Positions 38,554 to 51,228 of a stretch of DNA of 64,000 nucleotides are shown here, one piece after another (position 1 is the stretch's first letter; each line of letters starts with the position of its first letter). Under the pieces are notes generated by a model. It was given only the letters and a program-made list of their open reading frames with translations, was not told where the DNA came from and did not search any database. Position numbers and translations under genes: made by a program. The DNA is from Dicaeum eximium (lineage: Eukaryota > Chordata > Aves > Passeriformes > Dicaeidae): contig VWZP01004506.1 in assembly GCA_013396995.1 (NCBI GenBank), forward strand, positions 2,112,305-2,176,304. The letters run 5' to 3'.

Positions 38554-41500
38554 ACTGTGTGCTTATGCCCCATTTAAATGGGCTGGAACTGAGGAAACGC
38601 CGAGCAAAGTCTGCTGTGGGTGGTGTCTGTGCCAGAATGTGAGGCTGGTGAGGTGGGACCATATGGCCATACACAAGGTGGTAACACAGCTGGGGATGTG
38701 TGGGGTCTGTTCCCTTCAGCCCAGCTCTGGGTGCTTGCTAACTTGACCCAGAAATGCTGGCCATGGCTGCTCCCCACAACTGCAGATCCATGGCAAAGTA
38801 CAGGAGCAATGGCTGAGCAGATAATCCACCTTGGATAAACCACCCATTAGACTGAGAAACAGGTTAATATTTTTTCTTCCATAGCCAATGGAAAGCACCA
38901 GAGATGCAAAGCCTCAAACCATCTGTGGAGGTGATATTTAGGGCTTTCTGCTGGACTTGTTCCAAATCCAGCAGAGGGGAGCCCAGCCCCTGGCTGGTCT
39001 CAGGTGCTGAGGCTGCAGGGGTAGCAGCTGTGGGGTTGTGCACAGCCTCACCTGCACCAGGGAAGGCCTTGGGCTAACCTGGCTCATGGTGTGTGTGTGT
39101 GGAGGGTGGAAAAGGGCTGGTGCACAGCTGCCCCTCCATGAAGCCTCTCAGAAGCCTCCTGTCACATTGCTGATCTCCCACAGCCCTCACCACGGATGGA
39201 TGCACAGAATGAACCTGCATCAGCCCCAGGTGTGCTACAGTATGCCTGTGGAAGGAGCATTTCCTGAGCAAAACAAGGAGGGAACAGGCAGCTGAAGGAT
39301 CTGCTCTGGGGCATCAGGGTTAAGGCAGAGCTTAACCCTGGGGGAAGCTCATGGGCTTCAGTTTGCATCAGTCTGAGGCAGTTTTGCACACACCCTCATC
39401 AGACGGAGGCACAGCAAAGCTGGATGTGAGCAGTAAGACACCCTTGAGAGCACCAAGTGTACTTTAGCAATGAATTTGGACTTCTAATGAAATGAAATGG
39501 AAAGATCAATGCTTTCAGGGCTCTGGTCTCCATTTGTGAATAGCAGCTACTCCTACTTGTTGCACTGAAATGCTGCAATGATTAATAAAACCATTAAGTT
39601 CCTCAGAGTGCCTGCTAACAAGGCCCATGGAGGCAGGAGGGAGATTGCTGGGTAGGTGACATGTTTTTCCAATGAGCAGGAGTATTCAAATTTGGATCAG
39701 CCTGCTGATGTCCACAGTGCTCGGGGTTGTCCCCTGGTCCTTACCTGGGCCTGCCTCTGGAAACAACATGCAGGGAATTCCCTGCAGCACAAACACTGAA
39801 CACCTTCCAGAGAGGTGGTTTTCAGTCAGATGCAAGCATCCCTCCCTGTAACTCACTAATGATGCTGCTGAGTTGTTGGAGGCTGCAGGGGACCAGCCAA
39901 GCCCAGCCAGGCTGGAGTGACTCCTGTGGGTTCCTTCATTACTGCCTGCTACCAAGAACCACCTTCTACCTTAGCTAAATTCACACCTTGAGACCACCTC
40001 CTCAGCTTGTAGACAAATGGCAGGTGCAGCATCTGCTGTGTTAAACAATTGCTGCCCCTTTGTGGAAGGGACATAAGCGTGAGGAAATGCCTCTGTGCTT
40101 CTCCTTAAGAAAGCATCAGTATTATCCTTACCTACCACTAAGCCCTTTCTGATAGTGCCTGTGGGAGGAAAGCAAGGAGCAGATGGTTATTCCTTCAATC
40201 CTGTGAACTAGTTAGATGAAAACCATATTCCTAGTAGGATCTACTGTCAGGGAAGCTTCTGGCCTGCTGGATGGCAGTGCTGGGTTGGATTATAAAGTGG
40301 TCTCTGGGTAATAATGTGTGTGTTAGTAATAATGACTTTCATACTTGTTTGAACTGACAGCCCTCTGTGTTTGTCTTTCCAGAGACAGATGTTCTCCCGC
40401 CTGGCTATGTGGGTTGATTCCAACTGGGGAAAGAGGACAGCATGAGCAATGTGCTGTTCATTGTTATTTCATTCCTTTTTTTATTCCTTTCCTTCCTTTC
40501 CTCCCTCTTTCCTTCCCTGGGCTGTCTTTTAGGCAGGAGCCTGACAGATCACATCAGCTGCTACAGGGAAGCCCCTCGGTCATGGGAGTGCCTCCTCCTC
40601 TGCCATCTCTCAAAGCACAGGAGGAGGCTCAGGCAGGGTTCTGAATTCATCTCAGCTCTGTGCTTTCCATCCCTACATGTGATACCAGCTGAGGACTGGG
40701 CTTGATGCTCATGCTTACAGACAGTGCTTCATCTCAGACAGCCTCTGGATAAAGTTAAAGTTGTCAGCTCGACACCAAATCCCTTTTCTTGGCTTTTTCT
40801 GCCTAACATGGTGTTCTCTTGCTCTGATTCAAGTGTTTTGTGGTTCCACATGAAGGAGATAACAGCATGAGCAAAGCTGTGGGTAAAGATAAATCTGTAG
40901 GAGAAGATAGAAACACTGTTTTTTGGAAAGCAGCAAGGCCACCATGCCAAGGGACCAAAACATTTACTGTAGCAAATGTCTGCAACGATCAGCTTAAATC
41001 TCCACTGCCTTAAATTCAAAGTGATTTCAATGCAAAGCCATTTTTCAGTGCACTTTTGTATCAGAATGAGCTGTGTAAAAACATTCCTCTGTGGAAGATT
41101 CACGTTCTCATTTTTCACCTGGCAGGTCCCTCGTTTGTTGCTATAAAGTAAATCCAACTTGAGGGAAAAATTCCAAATTACTTCAAGGGAAAAAAAATTA
41201 AGTTGTGTGCATTGTGCTCTTTCAGGGACACACTGATTCAATGGTCTAATTCTACTGGGTGTCCTCTCTTTTTAACATTTACAATCCACTGATCCTAAGA
41301 GTAATCAGAAAGGAGACAGTGTTATTTTGCTGCTATAGAATAGATCAGGCAAAACAATTCCTACAGTCTATGCCATTTCCTCGTTCAAAGTAACAGTAAA
41401 ATGCACATGAAGGTGATGACTTTGGGATAGATTAATGAACTGGATCTTGGTTACAAGAGAAAAAATGACAAATTAGTCTGATTTTGGATCCTCTAAAGAA

Positions 41501-41574
41501 GTGTCTCCATGACTATGCCACACAGAATGATTTTGTGTATTGATGAAACTCAGCAAGACTCACCAATTTGGTGA
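38554..41574. other. Gene-free stretch
   Basis: No gene. It contains a perfect hairpin at 39315-39340 and a TTCC-rich run at about 40470-40515. Confidence 0.6.
39315..39340. other. Perfect inverted repeat (hairpin)
   Basis: CAGGGTTAAG and CTTAACCCTG arms (10 bp each) surround the loop GCAGAG. No T run follows and no function can be assigned. Confidence 0.8.
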
Positions 41575-41577
41575 ATA

Positions 41578-41737
41578 TGGTTTGTTTCTTTGTTTGTTTG
41601 TTTCTTTGGTTGGTTGGTTTTGTTTTTGTTGGGTTTTTGTTTATTTGGGGTGTTTTGTTTGTTTGTTTGGTGGGGGTTTTTTGTTGATTTGGAGTTTTTT
41701 GTTTATTTTTGGTTTTGATTTGTTTTTTTTTTCCATT
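41578..41737. repeat. T/G-rich (TTTG)n low-complexity array
   Basis: About 160 bases built almost entirely of T and G: TTTG units, GGTTGGTTGG and a GGTGGGGG block. The strand asymmetry is extreme. The G runs could support weak G-quadruplexes. Confidence 0.9.
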
Positions 41738-41894
41738 TCACTCTTCATCCATGAGAAACTCTGAACAATTTGTGGCCTGAGTCACAGTCTCTGTTGCACT
41801 TTCTTTTATAAGTGCAGAGGGGAAACATTGCCAGTTCTAGGTTTCCAGTACAGACTAATTAATGCCATATAATAGCCAGATTTCAAGCATGTCC

Positions 41895-42342
41895 TTCCAA
41901 GGCAGTGTCCTGGGCTGTATTAATGAGTGTAGCCAGTAGGTCCAGCAAAGTGATCTTTCCCCTCTCTTCAACATTTATGAAATTGCATCTGGAGTGCTGC
42001 TTCAGTTCTGGGCTCCCCAGCAGAAGAAGAACAGTGACAGAGCCAATAGACACAAGCTGAAATCTGGAAAATTCCACTTTAAATATTAAAGGGGTGGGGG
42101 TTCTGGTGGTTTGGGGTTTTTGTTTATTTGTTTGTTTTGGTTTTGGTTTTGGTTTCTTACCAAGGGAGTGGTCAAATATGGAAATAATTTGCCCAGAGAC
42201 ATTGCTTAGTCTTCCTCTTTGAAAGCATTAGACTCATCTGGATCCATCCCAGACCAACCTGATCTAAGCCACCTTCTTTGCAAAGGGTTGAATTAGATGA
42301 CCTCTGCATGTCTCTTTCAGGACAAATTATGATTCTCACAGG
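41895..42342 (+). mobile_element. CR1 LINE copy with internal T/G-rich insertion
   Basis: Starts in the 3' coding/UTR zone (TGTCCTGGGCTGTATTAATG; GCTTCAGTTCTGGGCTCCCC), continues with ACACAAGCTGAAATCTGGAA, then TGCCCAGAGACATTGCTTAG, and ends at TTATGATTCTCA. Positions 42091-42160, where CR1 normally has a short A/T-rich piece, hold a GGTTT/TTTG-rich expansion. Several internal deletions show it is old. Confidence 0.75.
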
Positions 42343-42998
42343 TCACAATAAATCTGCTTATTCATAATTCCTACCAGATCCAGTGAGTATAATTTACAGC
42401 TTCTTTCAATTCCATCCTGGAGTCTGATTCAGTAAGAAATAGATAAAATCTTCTGTTCAGTTTGAAACTCTGAAGAGAAAAGAAATCCTCAGGGCTCTCC
42501 TTGTCTAAATACTTAAGTTCTGAATTTCCCAGACTTCAAAGACAGAAACATTTTTCTGCTTGGAAATGTCTTTGTCTGTGGATGCCTGAGAATATAACTT
42601 TCCTTATCCTTGCAGATACCCTGGGTCACCTGAACAAATGATCCCAAACTGCTCCCCTGGTTCTCCCCCAGCTGTTTGTTTGTTGTAGAGCTGTGTGTGC
42701 ACCCTATCCATGGTGAACAGCCCCTCTCAGTTACCTTGGGTGATGCCCAGGGCACCTTGTCACTGCCCTAGGATGGGGCTGACAGGCTGGAGGAGTCGAG
42801 GTTCATATGGTCAAGGGTTTCATGAATTCCCTTCCCCATCAGAAATTTTGGCATATTTGTACTGATGGGTTTAAGTCCGAAATCCAAGCTCAACACACTA
42901 CTGAAGTGACTGCAGTGCCAGGTTGTAGGAATGTGCCTCTAGCCAAATTTAAATATATCTTGTCCCTTTTTTCTCTTTCCTTTTTATTTGTATAGAAA
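42343..42998. other. Gene-free stretch
   Basis: Nothing recognised. Confidence 0.6.
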
Positions 42999-43470
42999 GG
43001 GTGATATGTAGGAGTGTGCCTCCTGTTGATGGGGTGGCCAAATTACAAGAGAATATCCAAATACCCTTCTTCTGCTAAATAAGGCAAAGACCCCAGAAAG
43101 TTCTGTCCCAATTTGGTCCAAAGACACCTCACAGGACCTTTTAGACTTCACCTCAAACCTAGGCCTGTTCGACTGGACCGAGGCCAAGAGGTCCCGCCTG
43201 GGTGATTTAGTAGAAAGAGAAGAGAACAAAGGACACGATCGCTTTTGTGGGGTGCTAAGCAGGAGCAAGCATCTCTTGCCCTGGCACGGCTTTTCTCTGT
43301 AAAGAGCGTTGTTATTTTGTTTCTTATTAAACCTTTTTCCATTTCAAACACTGCCACAGAGCCATCCTGCTCCTTTTATGCCATCGGGGTAGCTGGGCTA
43401 TCTCGGGTATGAAGGGATCGCTGAGAGCGAAAACACCTTCACCAGGTCTTACGGAAGACAGGCATTACAA
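42999..43470 (+). mobile_element. Solo LTR of an avian endogenous retrovirus
   Basis: LTR-like architecture: a TG start near 43001, poly(A) signal ATTAAA at 43326-43331 in TTTCTTATTAAACCTTTTTC, then GAGCCATCCTGCTCCTTTTA, TAGCTGGGCTATCTCGGGTA and an end near GGCATTACA. This matches a common passerine LTR type by memory. No primer-binding site or gag/pol/env frame follows, so it is solo. I could not identify a clean target-site duplication, so the ends are approximate. Confidence 0.75.
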
Positions 43471-46400
43471 ATCCCAAATAAATACACGGTTTAAGGCACG
43501 AGGTGGCTGCCATTCTTCACTGATCTAAACAGGCCTGTGAGAAGGTGCCACTCTTGCAGGCAGGGCCGTGGGAGCTTGGCTCAGAGGGCTGTGGTCCCCT
43601 CGGTGCCGCTGTGTCAGTGCTCGTGATGGACAGCTGGGTGGCATCTGGGGTGAAGCCACCGGGAGCTGAGCATGTCTGGGCTCCTCTGGCTTGAAGCTGG
43701 CCTTGTTCACTCCACAAAAGAGGCTTTGAAAAGTTGATTGCTTAGGTTTTAACTTTTCCAAAAAGGTTTCTCTGTTAAAAGCTTCTAGTTAGAAATTCCA
43801 AATCCCGTTGTTGCTAAGATTAAGGTATTTGTTTCTTAGAAATGGCTTATAAGCAGAGACCAGCACATGGATTATTGCTCCTTCTTTAGCCAAGTGGAGC
43901 GAAGGTGCTTCAAGTAAATTGGGCTTCCAGGAGGATCAGTTTTGCATGTGATTTTGATAATGGTTTTGGGGAAGGAAGGGTCAGGTCTAATTTTTCATGT
44001 TTGTAACTCATATGGAAAAAAAAAGAAAATAAAAGCAGTACTTACCACTAACATATTGGGTGGTTAGGCTGTTTTAAATTAAGATAGCAAAACCAGCTAC
44101 TGTGTTTCAGTAAAAATTTAGAATGGGTTTTATTCTTGAATACTAATGAAAAAATGGAAAATCGCCAGATTTTTGGGTTTTGCTTTTCTGGAACAGGATT
44201 TTTTTCCTCATTTTTTTCTGTGGTTCACCACTGCCCCCCTCCCCAAGGCAAATGTCATAAGCAAAATAAAATCTGACTAATTAACAAGACCTCAGGAAGA
44301 TTGGAAATACCTATCAGGAAACAAGAATGTTTTTTGCTGTTGCTAAAAATGACCTTAACTGCGACCTGGAAAAATTGTGCTTGTAATTTGTGAATGAAGT
44401 CAGTAACCATGCTGTGGTACTGCTGGCCTTATTATGAAATGCACATCACAGATTGTGTCTAATTGCACATGGTGGTTTTATGGTATCTGTAGCTACTGAT
44501 CCAAGGCTCAGATGTCAGATATCAGCATTCTTGCTATAGTTAAATGCTGCTGCCATGTAATAGGTTCTGTTTATCTCTCTTCCAGCTTCCAAATCGCTGT
44601 GTCTTGGGTCAGTGGCCTAAGTTCAATTTTTATAAATTCCTGACTGAAGTTATTAGCTCTCCTCTTTAAAAACCAGGATGAATTAATGTTGCATTATGCC
44701 CCATTCAGGGAAGCGTGGCCCCAGCTTTTATCCTTGTCACTGGGCTTGCTTGTGCTAGGTTTCAGCAGAAGGAGATTGTTGGAATTCCTTCAAGAGGGTG
44801 TGTCCATCCCTTTGCTTACATAAAGAGGGAAGTTTTCTGCTTATGTTCACAGATCTTGCAGGATTACTTTATCCCTAGGGAGGCCTGGAAGAAGATAGAC
44901 CTATTGTGTGGAGGATAGATACATCCTCATTTCCCCCAGCCTCAAATGCACATGAGCTTGAGATGCACTTACAAACAAAATGTACAACAAAAAAATGGAT
45001 ATTCATGTTCCTAAAGTTCAAGGGTGCAATGCTGATGCCTCAGAGAGCATCACCACTGCCTTATCATCCTTAATCCTCTTGGTCAGTGCTCCCTGTGCCT
45101 ACCAGATTCCAAACACCATGATCTGCTTCTGCATTGCCAAAGGGCCCTTGTGGTGCCCATGCCTGGTTGGAGCTTTCTGCAATGCTCTGTCTTTCACCCT
45201 CCCCTTCAATTCATACCAACAGCAGTGGTGTCTGCCACCAGTGCCACCAGAATAAGATGCTGCTAAGAGGGACTTTGTGGGTCCTGTTCTGTACCTGTTT
45301 TTCAGACAATCAGCACTGCACAGAGCCACTTTCAATCTTTGGCAGATACATGGTGTCAGCTGCCAGGAAAAGGACTGAGGTGCTGGGCTTCTTGGTGCAC
45401 TTCATTTTCATGCACCCCTGTGCTGCTTCCTGTGTCCAGTTTCATAACAGTTTTTGCAGAGTGCTTTGTTCTTCCCCTATGCACTTGGAACTGGCAGTAA
45501 AATGTGGATTGTTCTCAATGTTTAGCATCAAGTCCTACATGTGGGAAGTGATTTATCAACAAGATTACAGGCTGGAGTACTGTGGAAATTGGACTCTGAG
45601 GTGCCATAATTCTTTGGAAAATGCCAGCCACGGTAGGCTTTACCTCCCAGCTGCTGTCCATTATTGATAGCCTTATTCTAATATTATGTTTATATTGCAA
45701 GCAATGACCAGCTTCTCAGCTTTATACTTACACAGGTGCAGCTAATTCAAGTTTTGATCTTTGTACTCATCTCTGTCCTTTCATGTCAGTCCCCTCTTCC
45801 TCTGCCCTCACAGTCTCTTTTTTCTTTTTTCTTTCATTTTATGCAAGAAAGCTGATATCTCTTCCAAAAAAAAAAAACTCCATGCAAAATAGTGCCATAA
45901 AAAGTCATAATCACTAAGATATTCTCCTAGAAACATGGAAATGTCAGTGCCTAAAACATTCTGATGTGACACATGAGATAGACAGGCACTTGGGCCAATT
46001 GTACTGTACTATGGAATCTTCATGTCATTGATAGCTCATGCTGCTGCTCAGTGGCAGAGAGAAAAGAATGTTGAGTTCTCCTGGGACATTTTTTAATTGC
46101 TGGACCTATGGCAAAGGAAAGGAATAATTAGCACAAATACCCACTTTAAGATATCCAGACATTGGGGTTTTTTTCATGGGAAGGCTACAGGCTGTGTTAC
46201 AAAATGTGCTCAGTGGGTGATGTGGCTGCTCCTGAGCTGACAACAAGGAGTGAAGTGGTATTTCAGTCTGTCTACCTGCCAATGTTGCCTTCTCTTATGT
46301 TCACAGCTCCACACCAGAGCTTGCTGGCCCATAAACATTGGTGATGCTTTTAGTTGCTAGACAGCCAACCCACTGAACCTGGGGACCCTAAACTGCTCTG

Positions 46401-47019
46401 GGCAGCACCAAAGGTCTCAGAGACAAAGTTAGTGGGAGGAACAAAGAAACTGAGAAATTTGACGTGCGTCTCCCATGACCCCATGAAACCTGGAGAAGTG
46501 CCAGACTAAATTGCTCTTTACCTTTTTTTGCTTATGTCCTGTTTTATCTGCCTGTCAGGACATTGTCTCTTTCCCTGAGGAGCTAAAGAACAGCAGGCAC
46601 TGAAAAAAATCAAAGTGGTTGAACTGCTTGGAGGCTGCAGTCAGTAGTCCCACTAAAGCTGGAGGTATGGGCACTTCTAAGACAGGCTCTTATCTAGAAG
46701 CTGCAATCAAATACCTGAGAAGTGATCAAGTATAAAGTTTACCCATAATTGTGCCAGCCTGTTTTAGACTGGAATTCTTTGATATTGAGATAGGTTTCAC
46801 AGATTATCCATAAATATTTTGGAACCAGCAAGTTCAGGAGGCAACTGTGATACAAATAAAAGAAATTTTAAGGGTCATGGAGCAAGCAAAATTAGCAGAA
46901 TTCCTATTGACTTCACCAGGAACAAGTCTGGCCTGTGAGTTATTTGGCTGATAAATTTTCAGCAAGACTGAAAGAAAAAGGGTCTAGGATTTTTTTTATT
47001 CTAAGATTTTATTAATATC
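43471..47019. other. Gene-free stretch
   Basis: The longest frame (45134-45667, 177 codons, non-ATG start) has no recognisable domain and is judged chance. T-rich and A-rich runs are at about 45815-45840 and 45866-45878. Confidence 0.55.
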
Positions 47020-47290
47020 CAACCAGGATGCTGTTTAATCTTCAAAACAAATACCAGCACTCAGAACGCATCAACTGTTTGTGTTCTGAGCTCTGTGTTG
47101 CACTTATTCATGGACAGGGAAATGACAATGAGAATAATCATTGTCAGAATACTAATGTGATGCAAGCTAGTGTAGAGATATTTATTCAATAGAATGCAAT
47201 TACCAGCAATACTCTATTTTCTGAACACTGTGACTGTAATCCAATTTAGGCTGTTTAACCCCTGGTGATTTGTTTCCGTTTGTATTGTGA
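47020..47290. promoter_or_regulatory. Candidate enhancer with SOX-type inverted repeat
   Basis: Non-repetitive AT-rich sequence centred on a perfect inverted repeat at 47123-47146: arms TGACAATGA and TCATTGTCA with loop GAATAA. The arms hold ACAAT/ATTGT SOX cores facing each other. Nearby words include TTATTCAATAGAATGCAATT. Regulatory function is inference. Confidence 0.35.
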
Positions 47291-49227
47291 TAGGCTGAAA
47301 ACAGGCAGGATTGCTGGGAGCAGCAAAAGGGAGAGTAAGGGGAAATAGGACCCCATGTAATCTTAGATCTTAATGACTTTACTAAATCTACATAACCACA
47401 GGGCTGTTCTTCATGGTTGTGCTGCTAATTGAATTTTAAAATAAGGGTAGATCCTATACTCACTTTCTCCCAACATCATTTCATTTTCTGACGAATGCTT
47501 AGTCACCAGTTTAAAAAATCCCTTATGACTTCAACCTGAGGTTACATCAGGACCTTGGATTTCATATATGACAGGATTCTCAGGTGCATGGTGGAGGCAA
47601 GTGATTAAGAACATATTCAAGTTGACTTTCATGACCAACTTCTCTTGCAGAAGTGCTCTCAACTGCAGGAGCTGCGTCAGGATCCCATGGGCAGAGGGCA
47701 GCTTCTCTCCTTCAGAGGGAGGGGCATCACGGGAAGGACAGAGCTGGGGACCTTGCTGCAGGCAATTTCTGAAGACTAAAAACCTTCAGCTAGATACTGG
47801 AACACTCATTAGCACAGGGGAGTCCCCCTGAAACTAGCACAGTTTCTGTGCTTCTGAAACTAGCACAGGTTATCTTATCAACAGATAGAAGGTCTTGGGA
47901 TCTGCTCTTTAAATAAAGGAAGTGCCTGAGTGATCTTGGTTTAGGTGCAGAGGGATATTTTGTAAACACACAGAAATAGGTGGGGAAGACCTCTGTCCAT
48001 CTGGTATGGAGCCTGCTAATGGTGGTGGCAATTTCTCCAAGAGAGGCAGCATTCAAGCAGAAACCATTGTGTAACTGCTGCCAGACTAGAAAGCACAGAA
48101 AAGCAGTTCTCTCCAGAGAAATGGGCCCTGGATGGGAACCTGGGTAAGATTTCCAGCTTTAGGGCTTTTGCACTTCCATTGAGGTTTTTGTGTCACTTAA
48201 GCACCTGCCTTGGGCAAAAGGTGCCAGCTGGGGCTTGCCCACTTATGCTGTTGGTTCATCTTGCAATAGAAGGAAGCAGACATGACTGGGTAAGAATTGT
48301 ACAGTCAGGACAGAGTGGACCTAACTCCCAGGGATTCTGCATGTGGGAGATTTGCAAAATTGGTCCCTTAGTATTTCCAGCAGCATTTAGCCATAAAAGC
48401 AGTGACTGAAAAGCAGTGCAGCTACTGTTCTTTTAGGTCCCAGTCAAGCTGTTTGTTTTTTCACCTAATTTTTAATATAATTTGTCCTGTGAGTTTGTAT
48501 GAGGTGTCCCTCCCCAGTCATTTACCAAGAGTGCTGTGGGGATTCCTGACAACACAACTTTTTGTTGTCACCACATCAGTGAGCTAGGGAAGAAGGTAGT
48601 TGTGTTTCTTACAGCAGTTCTTACCTGGGCCCAATTGGATTCAAACTGCAATGCTTTGAGAGATTTGTACATCTGTAACAGAAGAAACACCTGCAGAACA
48701 AACTGTCAGGTGACAAATTTCCTCTCTCTGGACTAGCTCTCATCTAAGCTGAATTCTCTTTGCCAATGTTCACAGCCCATGTTACTTTCACTGGTGTAAA
48801 ATAAGGGGAATCAGAGCCTTTGCTTAACTGGGAAAACTTTGTCCAGCATGTGGCTGCAAAGCAAACCTGGCTGCACAACACCCAGACACCTCCTTTTCCA
48901 GTGCCATTCCCTCTAAGCAGTCTGCTCATCTTGAACAAACTGCAGCACATGGCCTCTGTGAAAAGCCAGACTCTCTTTGCCACTTTTCATACCACCAATT
49001 CTTATTACCACTGAAATTTGCCCTTTGAAAGGGCAGTGTTTTACAGTGAAGTTGAATGTTGGTTTCTATTCCATACATATGAGCTTTGAAATGAATTGTA
49101 GTTCCATCTAAGTCAGTTTCCACTGATCATAGACCTTCATAAGTCCTACAGATTGATTATAGTAATTTCAGTTGATGAAGATTCTATCCACAGATTTTGA
49201 GGTAATGTTTTTGACTATGAAGATACC
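47291..49227. other. Gene-free stretch
   Basis: No gene. A small 26-bp-period duplication of CTGAAACTAGCACAG lies at 47828-47868. Confidence 0.6.
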
Positions 49228-49745
49228 ATACCATTTTACCTGGGAGAAAAAACTGACCTCTTCCTGGCTACAACCTCTTTTCAGATGCTTGTTGAAAGTG
49301 ATAAGGTCTCCCCTGAGCCTCCTTTTCTCCAGGCTAAACATCCCCAGCTCCCTCAGCCACTCCTCAGCAGACTTGTGCTCCAGACCCTTCACCAGTTCCC
49401 GAGTTGCCTTTCTCTGGGGGCTCCAGAACCTCAATGTTTTTCTTGCAGTAAGTGGCCCAAAACTGGACACAGCACTCGAGCCTCACCAGTGCTGAGTACA
49501 GAGGGGGACAATCACTGCCCTGGTCCTGCTGGTCACACTATTGCTGATACAAGCCAGGATACCATTGGCTTTCTTGGCCACTTGGACATCATCATCATCT
49601 GCTGGCTCATGTTCAGATGGTTGACCAATACCCCCAGGTCTTTTTCCACTGGGCACTTTTCCAGCCACTCCTCCCCAGGCCTGCAGTGTTGCAGGGGGTT
49701 GTGATCCAAGTACAGGACTCAGCACTTGGCCTTGTTGGCCAAGTT
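49228..49745 (-). mobile_element. CR1 LINE internal fragment, minus orientation
   Basis: On the complement it follows the CR1 order (GGCCAAGTGC, AGGTCTTTTTCCACTGGGCA on the plus side, GCCAAGAAAGCCAATGG, CTGGTGAGGCTCGAGTG, GGAGAAAAGGAGGCTCAGG, TGAAAAGAGGTTGTAGCC). This is the end of the reverse-transcriptase region and the start of the 3' UTR. The true 3' tail is missing; homology stops near 49228, so the copy is truncated on that side too. Confidence 0.88.
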
Positions 49746-50260
49746 GGGCTATTGATCCCACCATCTTTTTTGAGTGAGAAACCCTAATTCCTATGTGACC
49801 ATCCTTAGGAACTTCTGTAGTTTCTATCACATCAATAACCCTTGTGGCTTTGCTGACACATGGATCTCCATCTCTACCTCCACTGAGACAGCAGACTGAA
49901 GGACCTTGCTAGCACACTGTCCTTCAAACACTGGCAAGATGCCAGGCTTATCTCTAGTGATCCTGGTTTTATCCCTTTCCCCTTTCAACTCTAGCTTAAA
50001 GCTCTTTCAGTGAGCCCTGCTATCTCCTGCACAGTTCCTTTTCCCTCATTGAGATGAGCATTCCAAATATTGCCAGCAGACCTGGTGTCATGTAGACCAG
50101 CTCATGAACAGAAAACCCAAAATTCTGTCAGTGACAGCAGATTCAGTCAGGTGTTGGGCTGCTGTTCTTCCAATTTCTTCCCCCATCATTCCCTGCAACT
50201 GGAAGGATGGAGGAGAACATTACTTGTGCTTCAAATGTTCAACTGTGACCTTACTGTAAT
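49746..50260 (-). repeat. Repeat-like sequence adjoining the CR1 copy
   Basis: Beyond the recognisable CR1 body the sequence (GATCCTGGTTTTATCCCTTT; CTAGCTTAAAGCTCTTTCAG; CATGTAGACCAGCTCATGAA) has the flavour of an avian interspersed repeat, but I cannot name the family. It may be the 5' part of the same CR1 or a second element. Confidence 0.35.
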
Positions 50261-51089
50261 TTGCAGTGATGAATTCCTATTTTTAGAAGTAAGCATGGAG
50301 ACCAAAATCCTTATTTGAGGGGATGGTAGGAGCCACATTTGGCACCCAGTCAGATCTCAAAGTTTCACAGTCCGAGTAAATTTTGCACCTGAGAAAGCCA
50401 AGTGTTCTGCAGAAGTTTAAATGGGAATGTGTGATAAAGAGTTGTTAGAGAAAGAATTCAGTAGGCAGAAGGGAAAAGAGAAAGAGACACATTATTAACA
50501 TTTCAGACTGCCCATGTAGAAGCAAAATAAGGTGGGACATGAAGTTTCTGTCTGAAAGGTCTGAAAGGTCCTGGTGTGTGCTCCAGGCCATATGAGGGAG
50601 CTCTCTCCACCTGCACCAGGTGTTGTGTATTCTTGTTCCAGGACAGCTCCTCATGTTTTCCCTTGTCACTGACAGTGTAATGCTGCAGAAACAGCTGCAG
50701 GGGAAGTGTTTGCCACTCATTTGGTGACAGGATTGAACATGGAAGGATCCATACCTCTGCACCAAAAGGCTTAAAGAAATACGTCTCACCTCCTCCTCCT
50801 CCAGAAAAAATAGCAACTGAGGAAGGTTGAGGAGGGACATAAAGATGAGGAACTACTGAGAATTTGTGCACACTTATGCCTTGACACTCACCTGTTTGCT
50901 GGAGTTGTGGCCATGAGTTTTGGATCTTTGCTGCTTTAGGACTGGTGCATTTGTCATCAACCTTCCCTCTAAGGCTTCATTCATAAATCACTTTTGGAGT
51001 GTGAATAAGCCATGGGGATGCTTTAATAAATGGTTCCTCACATAAAGTTTTATTCCCCAATAATGATTAGCTTATTAGTAAATCCCTGA
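50261..51089. other. Gene-free stretch
   Basis: Nothing recognised. Confidence 0.6.
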
Positions 51090-51228
51090 TGGCATTACTA
51101 AGGAGGTCATTATCATTATCCCTGTTTTATATCTGCAGAAACTGAACCAGAGAAAGGAAAAGTCACCACTAAGTAAGATTTGTGGATGCAAACTCCTGAG
51201 TCAAGGTACATGCTTTCTTCAGCAGGTC
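51090..51228 (-). repeat. MIR-type SINE remnant, minus orientation
   Basis: CATTATCATTATCCCTGTTT followed by TATATCTGCAGAAACTGAAC and AAGTCACCACTAAGTAAGAT is the reverse complement of the MIR-type series (CAGTTTCCTCATCTGTAAAA..GGATAATAATA, then back to the ACTTACTAG..GTGAC core). Old and diverged. Confidence 0.6.

Noticed and set aside
45134..45667. 177-codon plus-strand frame
   Set aside because: Non-ATG start, no recognised motif, competing antisense frame; compatible with chance.
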